64,000 bases of DNA from Marchantia polymorpha subsp. ruderalis (taxonomy: Eukaryota; Streptophyta; Marchantiopsida; Marchantiales; Marchantiaceae). A program made the position numbers and the translations under genes. The stretch covers positions 5,034,501 through 5,098,500 of the forward strand of contig AP031351.1 in NCBI GenBank assembly GCA_037833965.1. The letters are read 5' to 3'. The notes under the pieces were generated by a model. That model was not told where the DNA came from. It was given only the letters and a program-made list of their open reading frames with translations, and searched no databases. This document shows, in pieces, positions 1 through 12,636 of the stretch (its first letter is position 1; each line of letters begins with the position of its first letter).

Positions 1-1860
1 TACTTTTTTATTTCTCTTAATTTTTTGATTTTTGACTTAATAAATCAAAATCATGTTATATTTAATCAATATGAATTTTAGTATTACTATGATTATAATT
101 AAAATTTAAAGTAACTCGTCAAAAATTTCGAACATGGATAAAATCGTGAAATTAATAAAATACCTTTATTTTCTTATGTATTTTGTTGCAAAAATTATCG
201 AATATTAATAAAAATAATGAAATAATGTTGAAAATAGTACATATACATATATCTTAATTGAAATGTAGTTAGTTCATAACATTTATCTTTGTTGTGAAAT
301 AAAAAAATCATGTAAAATTTATTCAATATCAATAAATATATTATGTTTTATAACATCATTTTTTATTTTTTAAAATCAATCTTCAAAAGATTGATAGTTC
401 TAATACAAGTTAAAAAATCATGTTGTTAGTGGGTACATAAGAGCTTAAAGCTGAAATATATTTCAAAAAGTAAAATCACAAATTTTGAAATCTGAGATAT
501 AAATCAAACAACATTTTCTATCTATAAACAAACTTTTAATTCTAAATGAAATCAATTTAAGTTTTAATTTTAGTTTTGATTCCAAATTTGTCAATATATT
601 ATTTTTTAATAATGTACTTAAATTTTCTTTGAAAAAAAAAAGTTGTGATAAGACCAAATATAATTTTTCTTTCATATGTGTTATATATATAATTGCAACT
701 TTGATTATTGATAAATATGCAAATTATCATGTATTACTATCTGTGATGATTCAATTCAAAACAATGTATTAGAGACAAAAAAATAATTTATACAGATACA
801 GGGATTACGTATTCATATACTTATATATATATACATTCCAATTGATACCGTAAAGAGTAGAATAAATAGTGTACAATCTGATTTCCGAACGGACTTAAAA
901 TGCAACTTGATTAGTTTATGGGAGTTCAGTAATTTATAGTAAAAGACAACTCAAGCTCAGTTTGAAACACATATTGTTTTGTTTCTTTGAGGTTCATGTT
1001 TGGATATTAAGTCATGTACTTCATGGTACTTATGCCTACTCGTTTGAAGTGATGGCATTTTTAGCTTTCCTGATGTTTTACATAGTCTTTTATAACAAAA
1101 AATTGCAACAATTTTTGATATATTGATGTTAAAGTTCCCCAAATTATTTGTTGAAAATAGAATTATTTTATAAATGCTATTTAAAATGTGTATAAAAGCA
1201 TCATGTTCATTATTTGGATGAAATCTATAATTGATGAAAAAGAGAAATAAAACACATTTCACTAAGTGTCCGGTTTATCATTTGTAACGTAAACCCTAGT
1301 AATAATATTAGTGAAACATGTAAAACTTAATTGTTTGTTTTAATTTGTTTAATGTAATCATCCTTGAACAATGTGAACGATGAAACCTACGTCAATGTTT
1401 ACAACTGAACATACAAATATCTGATTAATAACATGTTTTCCGGTACAAAAGCTTATGCTTGAGAGCTACAGATATGTTTAGACAGTTTTCTTTCCTACTA
1501 CAGTTTTCATTTCTATCCATTGATGAACTCAATGCCTTTACGATTGAAGGGACCTGCTTAATCGTATTTTCTTTACGGGCAGAAAGCTCAATTCATATCA
1601 GATTTTTGTAAAGATTATACGTATTCCTTTAATTTGTTCTCTCAAGTTAGAGGCAACGAAAGTATAACACAAGGATATCTGTATTAAATCATACGAAATA
1701 TTCTCTTGTATATCATCTTGCGGTTATCATAAAATGTTGGGTTGTATTGGTTCCAAATTTTGTAATATCTTCATCCCAAGACTAGAAAGTGCTTGTCAAA
1801 ATATTTTCCCAATATATCGAATAAAGCAGGAAACGAAGATGTTATAACTGAAGTTAATAA
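1..1860. other. AT-rich intergenic DNA
   Basis: This tract is strongly AT-rich, with many homopolymer runs and TATA-like tracts. The only open frames are short and of low complexity, with no recognisable domain. I see no gene, RNA gene or repeat boundary in it. Confidence 0.6.
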
Positions 1861-2020
1861 CAGTCTTGGAGTGTGCACGAGGTTTCGCAATCCACACCCA
1901 GACTTAGAGGTGCTATAGTTATGGATAAAGGTGGTGCTACTTTGGCAGGGGCCGAGGTGAATGGGACGGACTTGGATTCCGAGTCTCGAGTTGAGGGGTC
2001 TCGTCGAGTATTTGGACCGA

Positions 2021-2030
2021 TTAGGGTTTA
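2021..2030 (+). promoter_or_regulatory. Telo-box in the RPL13 leader
   Basis: TTAGGGTTTA, the reverse complement of the plant telo-box AAACCCTAA, lies 95 bases before the RPL13 start codon. It is followed by a pyrimidine-rich stretch (CTTCCTCTTCGCCTTCG). Telo-boxes next to pyrimidine-rich leaders are typical of plant ribosomal protein promoters. The role here is inferred from that family knowledge. Confidence 0.6.
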
Positions 2031-2112
2031 CGCAGGTCTTCCTCTTCGCCTTCGTTCTTCTCGTTCGAACTCTTTCGAGAGCTGTGGGCTGCGTGAAACG
2101 CTCGAGTTTTGA

Positions 2113-3967
<1,855 letters not shown>

Positions 3968-5097
3968 ATGCGAAATTAGGAAGATGAGTACCGAAAACTC
4001 ATGTAGTACTTCGGTACGTATTCACCTGAGAGTAGAAGCGGCCAGCCTTTTGAAGGCTCAATTTTTTTCTCAAATTGCGCGAGTATTCTGTATGTCACTC
4101 ACGATATCTTTTAAGAGCTATTTTTCCCCCACGGAGATATTGATATGCGATCTTTCTCCTTACCTTGTTCAGGTACGTCACTGTCGTTTGACGTACCTGG
4201 GATGTTATCGTGTTATTTTTTTCAACAACAGTGCGATGAAACTGAATGACAGTAGCTTCACCAGGACTTGTTTTGTATCGCTATGACCGCGACCGAAGCT
4301 GGGAGGAAATACGCAAACACGGGATCTTTTTTGAAACAAAATATAGTTTATAATCTTGAGTCTGTTAAAGGCCAAAGTGAAAAGATTTGTAGTGCATTGG
4401 AGAAATGGGGCCCTCAATGGATGAAAAAACCGTGGGAAGCTACTATGGGTTCAGGAGAGAACCAAAGTGGATGGTGAACGTTTTGCACACGGTTTCAAAG
4501 GAGGTCATATTGAGTCCACATGCATACAGATGAAGAACGAAATTAGTATCTTCCTGCCGTCTATATCTCACGTGAGTACATATCGAGATATACCTGCGTT
4601 CAAAACATGTAACTTGTTCTTGTAAACGTTACAAGTAGGAGTATTATCTTTCACTCTAAAGGCTAAAATTGGAGTACAACAAATATTTTATTGTATCTAA
4701 TTCCAGTAATCATCAGCCATGAACTACAAACACCGAGACGCAAGCGGCGATAACAACACTTTGCATCCGATGCTGCATTTAGATCGAGCTTCGGATGTCT
4801 TCCTCCACCTTATAGCGGCTTTTCAGGTCCGAAAACCTTTACACACAGTCCGCTCCTGACTGTTAGTGATCCATGGAATGAGCAAAGGCAAGAGAAGTAA
4901 GTGACAATGCTTACACTACACCGACTTACGCTGTACTCTGAGTGTCTGACGAATTTAGCCCATCACCTACACATGAAGAAATTCTCAAAGCTAAACCAGA
5001 CTTCTAAATGGTGGTGATTTAAGCACGAAAACTGCAAGCAAACAACCAACACAAGATAGCACACACAAATGAGTATGTATTATATGTATATCCAGGT
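3968..5097. other. RPL13 3' flank and intergenic DNA
   Basis: This holds the RPL13 3' untranslated region and unremarkable flanking sequence. The only structure I see is the 11-bp hairpin at 4170-4199, listed separately. Confidence 0.5.
4170..4199. repeat. Short perfect hairpin downstream of RPL13
   Basis: CAGGTACGTCA (4170-4180) and its exact reverse complement TGACGTACCTG (4189-4199) are separated by 8 bases. It lies about 200 bases past the RPL13 stop and could be transcribed in a long 3' UTR. No function is known. Confidence 0.6.
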
Positions 5098-5933
5098 CGC
5101 CGATTGTGCAGGAATGGAACCCTCAACCCCCTCTCACACGCGACGGCCCCTTCTTCTGCTCAGACTCGGTGCACATCCAAAATCCACCTCCGGGGACGCT
5201 TTTGACGAACAAGCATCCCTGGAGCGACCACGACGATGGGGAAGGCCGATATCAAGAAGTCGCTACGTGTTGTACTCAGCCGAAGCGCGGCTCGGGCGTA
5301 TCTCCTTACCCGATAACATCTCGCAATCTGGACATCAGCGCAAACCGCGAAAACCTTCGAAAGCACTTATCTGCCGTTTGCTGGACAAAGCCAAATTCAA
5401 ACTCTGAGGTTGTTTTGATTTTGATTTGATTTTGAACTGTCGCTGTATGGTTACAGGCTCGGTGCACGGCGTTAGATCTCATATTTATATCCCGTTGAAA
5501 AACGTTCGAAATCATCCAAATGTTTGAAAAGTTTTCATCGAATTTGAATCGCATTATGTAAGCGTAGGGACTCTCTTTCAGCACGTCCTCCCATCCAACT
5601 ATCCCGCCCAAATTTGTATTATGAATCGTTTGTTCTTGGATTTTCTCGGCCAAACTCCAAGAAAATCTGTGCTTTATTATTTATTAATGTGATATTTAGT
5701 TGGTGTCAAATTGTAATAAACAGTTGCTTTCATTCGATGCAGTGTGGCGGATTCAAATGATGGACGAAGTACAAATTGAGATTCGCATCTGAGATATGAA
5801 TTTGGCTACTCAATTGTTTGGATACAAAATAACGATCACAGTTACGTGACTGTGAACCTGGAGAACTGCAAACTGAACGCTTTGACTGTGCTGACAGATG
5901 GTGATAAAATAAGTAGGTCCTCGCAGAAGTGAT
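5098..5933. repeat. Dispersed repeat, copy A
   Basis: About 0.84 kb that recurs in the same orientation at 24627-25502 with high identity, starting at TCGCCGATTGTGCAGGAATG and ending at CAGAAGTGAT. Copy A lacks about 40 bases that copy B has after GGGGAAGGC. Flanking sequences differ, so this is a repeated unit rather than part of a larger duplication. A minus-strand frame near 5306-5653, containing LGGIVGWEDVLKESPYAYIM, is preserved in both copies. Plus-strand frames are also open. I recognise no family. It may be a non-autonomous mobile element or a duplicated gene fragment. Confidence 0.75.
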
Positions 5934-5959
5934 AAATTGCTAATTCCCTGAGGCATCCA

Positions 5960-5985
5960 TCCATCCATTCAATCAATCAATCAAT
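5960..5985. repeat. CATC/CAAT microsatellite
   Basis: Short tandem runs of CATC followed by CAAT lie just outside the left arm of the inverted duplication. Confidence 0.5.
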
Positions 5986-6081
5986 CGGAGAGTTTGTCCC
6001 TCGCCCACGATCGTAGTGGTCGAATTCGACATTGCGAGATGCCCCTCAGAGCACGGTTCTGTCCAATCGACCGATGCAAGC

Positions 6082-6119
6082 AGCGCGATGAGATGAATTA
6101 GAATTCATCTCATCGCGCT
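6082..6119. repeat. Perfect 18-bp palindrome with 2-nt centre
   Basis: AGCGCGATGAGATGAATT (6082-6099) is followed after two bases by its exact reverse complement (6102-6119). It lies about 25 bases outside the last position of the left arm that can be compared with the right arm in this window. It resembles the foldbacks found at arm-to-arm differences. Confidence 0.85.
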
Positions 6120-6143
6120 TCGTTCTTGACACGAACGTCCTAA

Positions 6144-6990
6144 GAAACCGAAGTTTCTCAAAACCCAGTCAGTCCGTCGTGAGACTCGATGAGCTCTTCG
6201 GTAAAACGTCGTCTTTCTTCGCTCGGTCCGAGTCTTCAAGGGACGTAGATTCCAAACTTCTGGAATCCGCAATGTGGTGGATTTCGGCCTCAACCGGAGT
6301 GAAAGTGGAGGTAGTTCGATTCAATTTCATAGAGTGATTCAGATTTGCTTTCGGCTTCGTCCATAGCTGAAGGAGCAAAGCGTCATTCCGACCTTCGAGC
6401 GTTTCGGCGAGGTTGCGGTGCGCTACAGACCATCCCAGCGCCAACCAGAAGCGATAGCGAGACTCGACTTTAGACTCTAGCCGCTCTAGATTCAGCTCTC
6501 GTCGATCCTTCGTCCATCATCTTCCTTCCTTCACACACTCCAAAAAGCCACTCTCCCCGGGGCCGGGTCCCAAGCCGAGGGGAGTGTGAAACGACGAAAT
6601 TGCAGAACCTTCTCAAAAACCTTCTCGGATCGTAAACGTCAAATGGATGGAGGACAAACTCGATCGAGAGAGAGAGCCTGTATATTCTCAGAGATGCTTC
6701 CTCGATGATAGCGGCGGCGTCGTTGTTCCGCGTGCTGACAGGTCGAAGGCTTACGTACTCATTCCGGAGACAGAGATTCGACGTGAGCTGTAACGTGGCT
6801 AGCAAGCGACTCACGGTCGACATCTGGCTCGCAATTCGGAAGCCGACTGCAACGTGCGGGCCAATCGGAGTAGCGATTCCCACCCGCAACAACAGCGACA
6901 TCGACAGCGACGTCCGCCAGTCGCCTCGTTGATGGACTGTACTTGATTTGATAGCGAGGGTCATCACCAACCCACATCCGATTCGACCGA
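6144..6990. other. Shared block downstream of the ROCO gene, no recognised gene
   Basis: This segment matches 63135-64000 in inverted orientation. On the minus strand an open frame (6470-6970) starts MVMTLAIKSSTVHQRGDW. The matching frame in the right arm hits a stop after about 60 residues, so coding is not supported. A GC-rich stretch near 6553 (CCGGGGCCGGGTCCC) is conserved in both arms. It may be a leader or promoter of a neighbouring gene, but nothing identifies one. Confidence 0.45.
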
Positions 6991-7274
6991 GAACCTCTGA
7001 ACGGAGTACTCCCTCGCTCCATCACTTTCTGGAAAGTGTTTCTCGGAAGATGCTCCAGTACACAGCTGTGAACACCTGCAGCAGAGACGGATGAAGGTTG
7101 TTGCGGGCCCATGCCCACCAAGATGCAGCTCTCAGAGTAATCGTCTGCCAGAACTCCGACGAGGTACTTCGATTTTGACTCTAGATCCCGGACTGTGATT
7201 CTCTCTCCATTGCGCTCCCCCGACGATTGCTTTGCTCTGCTGAGATCGTCCGTTTGTCCTCGTCATGTCAAACG

Positions 7275-7608
7275 ATGGCGATCTTCTGTGGATTTGGCAG
7301 ATTCAAGCGCAGGGTGAGCGATGACGACCGGATGTGAGTTCTAGTTTCCTGATCCCTCGTGGTCGGCAAGCCCTTGGCTAGCTGTCCGACGTCGTCATAG
7401 CTTTTCGTTTTCTTAAAGGTTGGAGTTGCTTTTGGAGCACGATTCTCTCTACGAACGCGATTATTTAAAGAGTCCTCGATCGGGATCGGCTTGTCTTAGT
7501 GCAATCCAGCAGAAATCAAGTCATCTGCATGTGGAGGAAAACTCCGATCGGGCTCGATCTGCATGTGGAAGAAAACTCCGATCGGGCTCGATTTTGATTG
7601 TCTCATGA
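7275..7608 (+). CDS. Possible small two-exon gene, unknown product
   Basis: Exon 7275-7333 encodes MAIFCGFGRFKRRVSDDDR and ends at GAT/GTGAGT. A 3' site TTAAAG at 7418 allows splicing to 7419-7608, giving MLELLLEHDSLYERDY and a stop, 82 residues in all. The last third is encoded by two copies of a 34-bp tandem repeat (7523-7590), so the original end has probably been altered. I do not recognise the protein. It could be the surviving 5' end of a longer gene. There is no counterpart in the right arm. Confidence 0.3.
7523..7590 (+). repeat. 34-bp tandem duplication
   Basis: Two consecutive copies of a 34-bp unit starting ATCTGCATGTGGA, differing at one base (GGAGG against GGAAG), lie inside the small reading frame. 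Confidence 0.85.
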
Positions 7609-7874
7609 ATTATTCCCACCATCCACTTCTGATTAAAATTCTTCATAGATTACAGATGCAGCGCAACAAAGCTACCCAGCTGCAGTCACGTATCTAAGAA
7701 GTCATTCGAATGTTGACATCTTTACCCTCTTTTTTACAGACTCCGCAACATCCACAACGTAAAACTACGTTCACATGCAAATCATTTTACCCATGAGGTT
7801 TGCAAAGCAGTATTGGTCTCTTCAAAAGCCTGCCGCTTGAAGAGTGCACATCGAGTGTTACTAAAGCACATCTT

Positions 7875-7923
7875 GAACACTGCATGTGGTCGGAACATGC
7901 AGTTCCGACCACATGCAGTGTTC
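7875..7923. repeat. Perfect 22-bp foldback with 5-nt loop
   Basis: The arms at 7875-7896 and 7902-7923 are exact reverse complements and begin GAACACTGCATG. The loop is ATGCA. It lies inside the block found only in the left arm. Confidence 0.9.
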
Positions 7924-9694
7924 CAAATTGCACTCGTGTTTAAACAAGGCCACCAACTGTGTAAAAATAACATAATCTGATCTTTATTCCGTGTCCATTC
8001 TACAGTTGTTGTACCCTCATCATTCATAACAATCATTCTGGTATATGTATCCAAATTCAAGGCTGACAACCCAACGTTTAAGTGGAGTGATTTCATCATG
8101 GCGAGACTTGCAACAAGCCGCAATTAAAACTTTGTACTCAAAAATGTAATTTTGATAGATTAGCCAGAGACAATTTTTCAGAAACATACTCAAAAACATG
8201 ACTGCGCGATTGACATGATTGCAAACATTACGAAAGACTTTTACGATTCAAAACTCTAAGACAGATTTTGCAGAGGTTCATATTGCATGAGGGTCTAAAC
8301 ATATCCTTGTCAATTGCATAATGGCATTCTTACCTCCTTCAAATCCTAATCTGTCAAAATTCCACTACTAAGACCTTCATGCATGCACTCTTCGCACACC
8401 CATGCATGACCATCTAATTCTAGACTCACGTATTTCACCTGATACAACTTGAAGATTACCGAATAGCTATCTCGAAGCTGAGACGCAAGAGTTTGCTGAA
8501 TCCTCAGCCATGCTTCTTTGAGCTCCATGCTTTTCCCACCTTTTAGAACTGCCCTACGATCACGAGAGCTGATGTCATCTAGTTTAACTATATCAGATTT
8601 TAAATCCTCCCAGTCCGGAACCGTTTGGCCCAAATTGAGAGTTTTATCTAGTCCAGCCTTCACAGCATAATAGATGATTTTGTATGAAATTTCAATAGTT
8701 TTTCGAATCCACGTGCAATTCTCCCGATCCAAGCGTATTTTCAAACCTTCTTGATCTTGGACTTTGTGAAACCCAGTCACCGACTTACACATCAAGTGTA
8801 ATCGAACGGTTGTCCCAGCATGCAGAAGCGCACTTATCCTATAGAAAACGCCAACATCGTCCGTCACATAAGGTCTCTTAGGAGTTCTCGCCTGCTGAAG
8901 CGATTGAGTATACTCAATCTGCCTGTCTACTTTAAACATGAAGTCCATCAACCTTGTCTGGAATTCTTGATGGAAAGTTAGTATCTGTCCCAGCTTCATC
9001 TCCACTCTCTCTACCACACTCTCCACTGATCTCAACCTCTCATCCACTTCAACGAAGTTGGACCTATCATGTCGATCTGAATAACTCGAGTTGCCAATAC
9101 TGTTCTCACTTTTAGTGTAAGGTTGATCCAAATCATTGCTCCCACTTATGAAGGCTTGCCGAAATGATTCCAATTGTTGGACGCACTTCTGTCGGATCTC
9201 ATTCACAACCGCTTCCACATCGCTCTCCGGCAGCAAATCCCTAGCTCTTTCGGATTTTACCGATGTGTACCCTTTAATTGAGGGCCAAGAGTGCTCATAG
9301 TTGAACAACTCTTCCTCTTTCACCAACTGCAACTTCTCCCGCGAAATATTCTTAAGTTTGTCCTCGATGCTACGAATGAAGTTTGATTTGAGCTCCTCAA
9401 TCAGAATAGCTTCTCTGATATGACTCGGAATCAGCATCTTTACACAATGTGTTTGAATCACACCGAGCACTAACGTCACCCCGGGACAACCTTTTGGTGA
9501 TGCGCAAAATGATTTCAACTCCTCGACGATATGCTCAATCACGTATTGCAGAGCCTCCGACCTTGATTTCCGCTTCGAGCGTAACATCAAAACGTCCAAG
9601 TAATTGTGGGACGCTCCTTGCTCGACGTAGATTTCGTACCCATCAAGGAAAAGTTGCAGATAATGTCGAGAGCAGATCACATTCTTCTCAGAAA

Positions 9695-9722
9695 CATGCA
9701 ACTCTGAACATGCAACTCTGAA
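9695..9722. repeat. 14-bp tandem duplication in ROCO exon 3
   Basis: CATGCAACTCTGAA occurs twice in direct succession (9695-9708 and 9709-9722). The right copy has a single equivalent segment. Because 14 is not a multiple of three, the duplication puts the start of exon 3 out of frame with the rest. With one unit the reading frame runs through. Confidence 0.85.
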
Positions 9723-10222
9723 CTCTTGCGTCTCATGAACATCTGCAATAATACAAAATTTAACAAAATTGAGCTGCGCATTCCAGAAATTGAATTCATC
9801 TTATGAAAAGGGAATACTCTATTCATCAATCACAAGTTACAATTAGAACTTGACGAATTCAATCTTCTCACAAAATATATAAAATCACCTGGAAGCATGG
9901 AAAAAAAGCAGCGGTCAATGACATCGTTCTTCCATCTTGGCATTTAATCCGTATGCCGATAAACTGTGAAGTCTCATCCCTAGTTTCCCAAGCTAATTCT
10001 TGAGGCTTCGGTTCTTCCGTGCTTGCATGCTCAGGTATGAAGGAAGGAATGAAATACTGACAAGGATCTTCCACCTTGAAACACAAATCTAAATTGATAA
10101 GGATGTCTTCAAGCACTTTTTCGTCCACATCTCCCTGTCCATGTGGATGCTTTGCTAGAAACTCTTCTATCAATCTAGCAAAGACACCCTCACTCACAAA
10201 TCCGTCCTTGCTTGTGTATGAC

Positions 10223-12636
10223 TGTGGTAACTCACTTTTTGTTTTTTGTCGGAACTAAAACATTTTTGAATAGTAAGTACCGCGGCAGCAGCTGTAAATA
10301 GTTATCGGTACGCGAAACCAGAGTAAAAAGAGTATCGAGGACAGTCAAGGGGTTTTGGGCTTAGGCCACAGTGGGACGCTTAGGACGGAACGGGCGGTTC
10401 ATGCTGCAGGATCCGCTTCAAGCACCTTCGGCGGTAGATCACTCATAACTTTCTCAATTCGTAACGTCTTGAGTTGCTTCGGATCTTGTTGGAAAGAGCT
10501 CGCGACGCTCGTTCTAACGAGCCCAAGAACTTGTGAAACGGATGAGAGGTCACTGAGTTATGAGTGTCGGAAGTTACTGATGGGGGGGCCTTCGGCGGTA
10601 GAGCGACTTTGGCGGTACTCCTGCGGCGGAAGAACCGCCGGAAGATGCGCCTTGGGCGGTAGACGCCTTCGGTCAACGCCTTTGGCGATGCGGGAGAGTG
10701 CATTCGGCGGAAGAGTGAATCCCTCATAACTTTCTCAATTCGCAACGCCTTGACTTGATTAGGGTCTCGTTCGAAAGAGCTCGACGCGCTGATTCTAACG
10801 AGCCCAAGAACGCCACGAACGGAGGAGAATTCCGGGAGTTATGAAGGTCGCAAGATACTCAGCTTTCCACCTACGCACAGGCGAAGAAAGTTTTGTCCTA
10901 TGCGCGGACGAAGGAAGTTCGCCTGCGCACAGGCGTTCGCCTGTGCACAGGCGCTTCGGCGTCGGCGGGAAATCCGCCTTGGGCCCTAGAAATTGTACGG
11001 CGCCTTCTGCGCCAACGCAGCGCCGCGGACGGCCAGGTCAGCGCCGCGGACGGACTGTGGATAGATGAACGCCTTTGGCGGAAGAGTAAAACCGACATAA
11101 CTTTCTCAATTCTTAGCGGTTTGACTTGATTCGGGTCTCGTTGGAAAGAACTCGACGAGTTGGTTCGAACGAGCCCAAGATCTCTTGAAACAGATAAGGC
11201 GTCAATGAGTTATAAGCGTCGAAAGCGGCTGTCATGGTTAGGCGTGAGGCCTTCGGCGTTAATAGTTAGAGGGGCCTTAGGCCCAAGGCGGCCTGCGAGT
11301 AGGCGGCTTGCGTGTAGGACGCGTGGAACCCACAGTCCTCGGATTTTGGAGAAGGAATTTTGGCCTAGGTTCAGAGATCTTGCGGGGCCCATATCTTTGC
11401 GATGGACGGTCGGATGGATCTGAAGTTTTGTGGGGCCGTTGATCTCGGCCGGCCACGCATGCGTGCAAATTTTCAGCCTCAGATCTTGGATGGAGAGGCG
11501 CTGGCGGCTTTGTACAGTAGGCTTAGGATTAAGATTTAGGGTTAGGGTTAGATTTAGGTTGTAAGTTAGAGGGGAAGGAAGCCGCCGACTCCTCAGGTGT
11601 AGGATCTGTTGCGGCTCGCACCATGGCATTGCAGTGTAGTGTTAGGTAGGACTTAGAAGGTATAAAATAGTTCAAGGCGTTTTGCCTTGGGTTCTTTCCC
11701 AATTTCGGAAGTGCAGATCAGGAACCCATTTTCTCTGCGTGTTTGTGTACTTAAGTTCTGTCACCACGCACGAGGAGTTACAACTTAGCGTTCCGCATTT
11801 TGTAGCTGAAGGCCTTCGGCCGAATGTTCAGAGCTAGTACATTGGTTAGAGACTTGAGTAGTTCGGATCTACACTTGCGGGTGATTGTCGATGCTCAGAG
11901 CCAGTGACTAGTTAGATACTTGAACAGTTTCGCCCCTACACCTTCGAGTGTTCCTTTCTGATTGTACTCCCTTGGGATTTTTCCCCTGAATGCCAAAGTG
12001 AAGTTTTGCTACTTCGTGTAAGCCTTGGTTGTAAATTCAGGTTACGCTGCAGCAGGTGCCTTGAGGGTAATCCCTGTAGTATTTCTGGGAATGACAAGTG
12101 CCTGAGAATTCAAACTCTTCAATAGACTGTTGTTGTGTTACTGGAATGTTTCTCAGTGAGTCATTCAGTGCGGACCTGTGTTCTCTGCGCGTTTTGTGAG
12201 TTGAGAGTGTTGTTCACCGCGTATGAGTGACTTCGATCCGAAGTAGGCAGTCCAAACCGGGTTTCCTACGCTAGCAGCAAGCTAGCGGAAGTGTTGTAAA
12301 AGCCGGAGTTGGGAGTCACTACCCGCAGCTTCGCTGAGTGTACTCTCGAGAGACTTTTCCCCCCTGAAATCTTGAGTAGAGGTCCTAACGGATCTCTGGG
12401 TTGTGTTTCTGTAGTTTCAGCTGTGTGTGTGTGTGTGTTACGCTGCACTGTGCGACCTCCGAGTGCGCTCTGAGTGGACACTTGCAGTATTTCTGGGAGT
12501 GACAGTTGCCTGAGAATTCAAACTCCTCAATAATCTGTTAAAACGTGACACTTTGTACCCTGTGTGTTCCTCTGTCCCTGTGGGTTCGACCTTTCTACCA
12601 CTATATTGCAGTTTTAGCCTTTAGTGGGTTATTACA
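10223..12636. mobile_element. Solo LTR of an LTR retrotransposon, 2414 bp
   Basis: Fossil element inserted in ROCO exon 2. It is bounded by TGTGGTAACT and GGTTATTACA (TG...CA ends with short imperfect inverted repeats) and flanked by the 5-bp target duplication ATGAC (10218-10222 and 12637-12641). The right arm shows the uninterrupted site. A TATA-like box (TATAAAATAG, 11661-11670) and internal repeats fit a long LTR. No internal coding region is visible, so it is a lone LTR, probably left by recombination. Superfamily is not determinable. It inserted after the arm duplication, so it is relatively young. Confidence 0.85.
10447..11225. repeat. Three diverged copies of a ~130-bp unit inside the LTR
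   Basis: Units beginning AACTTTCTCAATTC recur near 10447, 10729 and 11098, each followed by a shared GGTCTCGTT- or GGATCTTGTT-like segment, GAAAGA, and AACGAGCCCAAGA about 50 bases on. A second internal duplication pairs about 12075-12130 with 12485-12540 (TGCCTGAGAATTCAAACTC). Confidence 0.75.

Larger units (their letters stand above)
6993..8240. other. Left-arm-only block of about 1.25 kb
   Basis: The right arm goes from the conserved sequence near 63047 to that near 63131 with only a small foldback between, while the left arm has about 1.25 kb here. No terminal repeats or target duplication are visible, so a deletion in the right arm is as likely as an insertion in the left. The block contains a small two-exon reading frame (7275-7608), a 34-bp tandem duplication and a perfect 22-bp foldback. 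Confidence 0.7.

Noticed and set aside
6470-6970. 166-residue minus-strand frame downstream of the left ROCO gene
   Set aside because: The matching right-arm frame is stopped early and no domain is seen, so coding is unsupported.
11535-11560. TTTAGGGTTAGGG telomere-like motif
   Set aside because: Only two units, inside the LTR. It is not evidence of an interstitial telomere.
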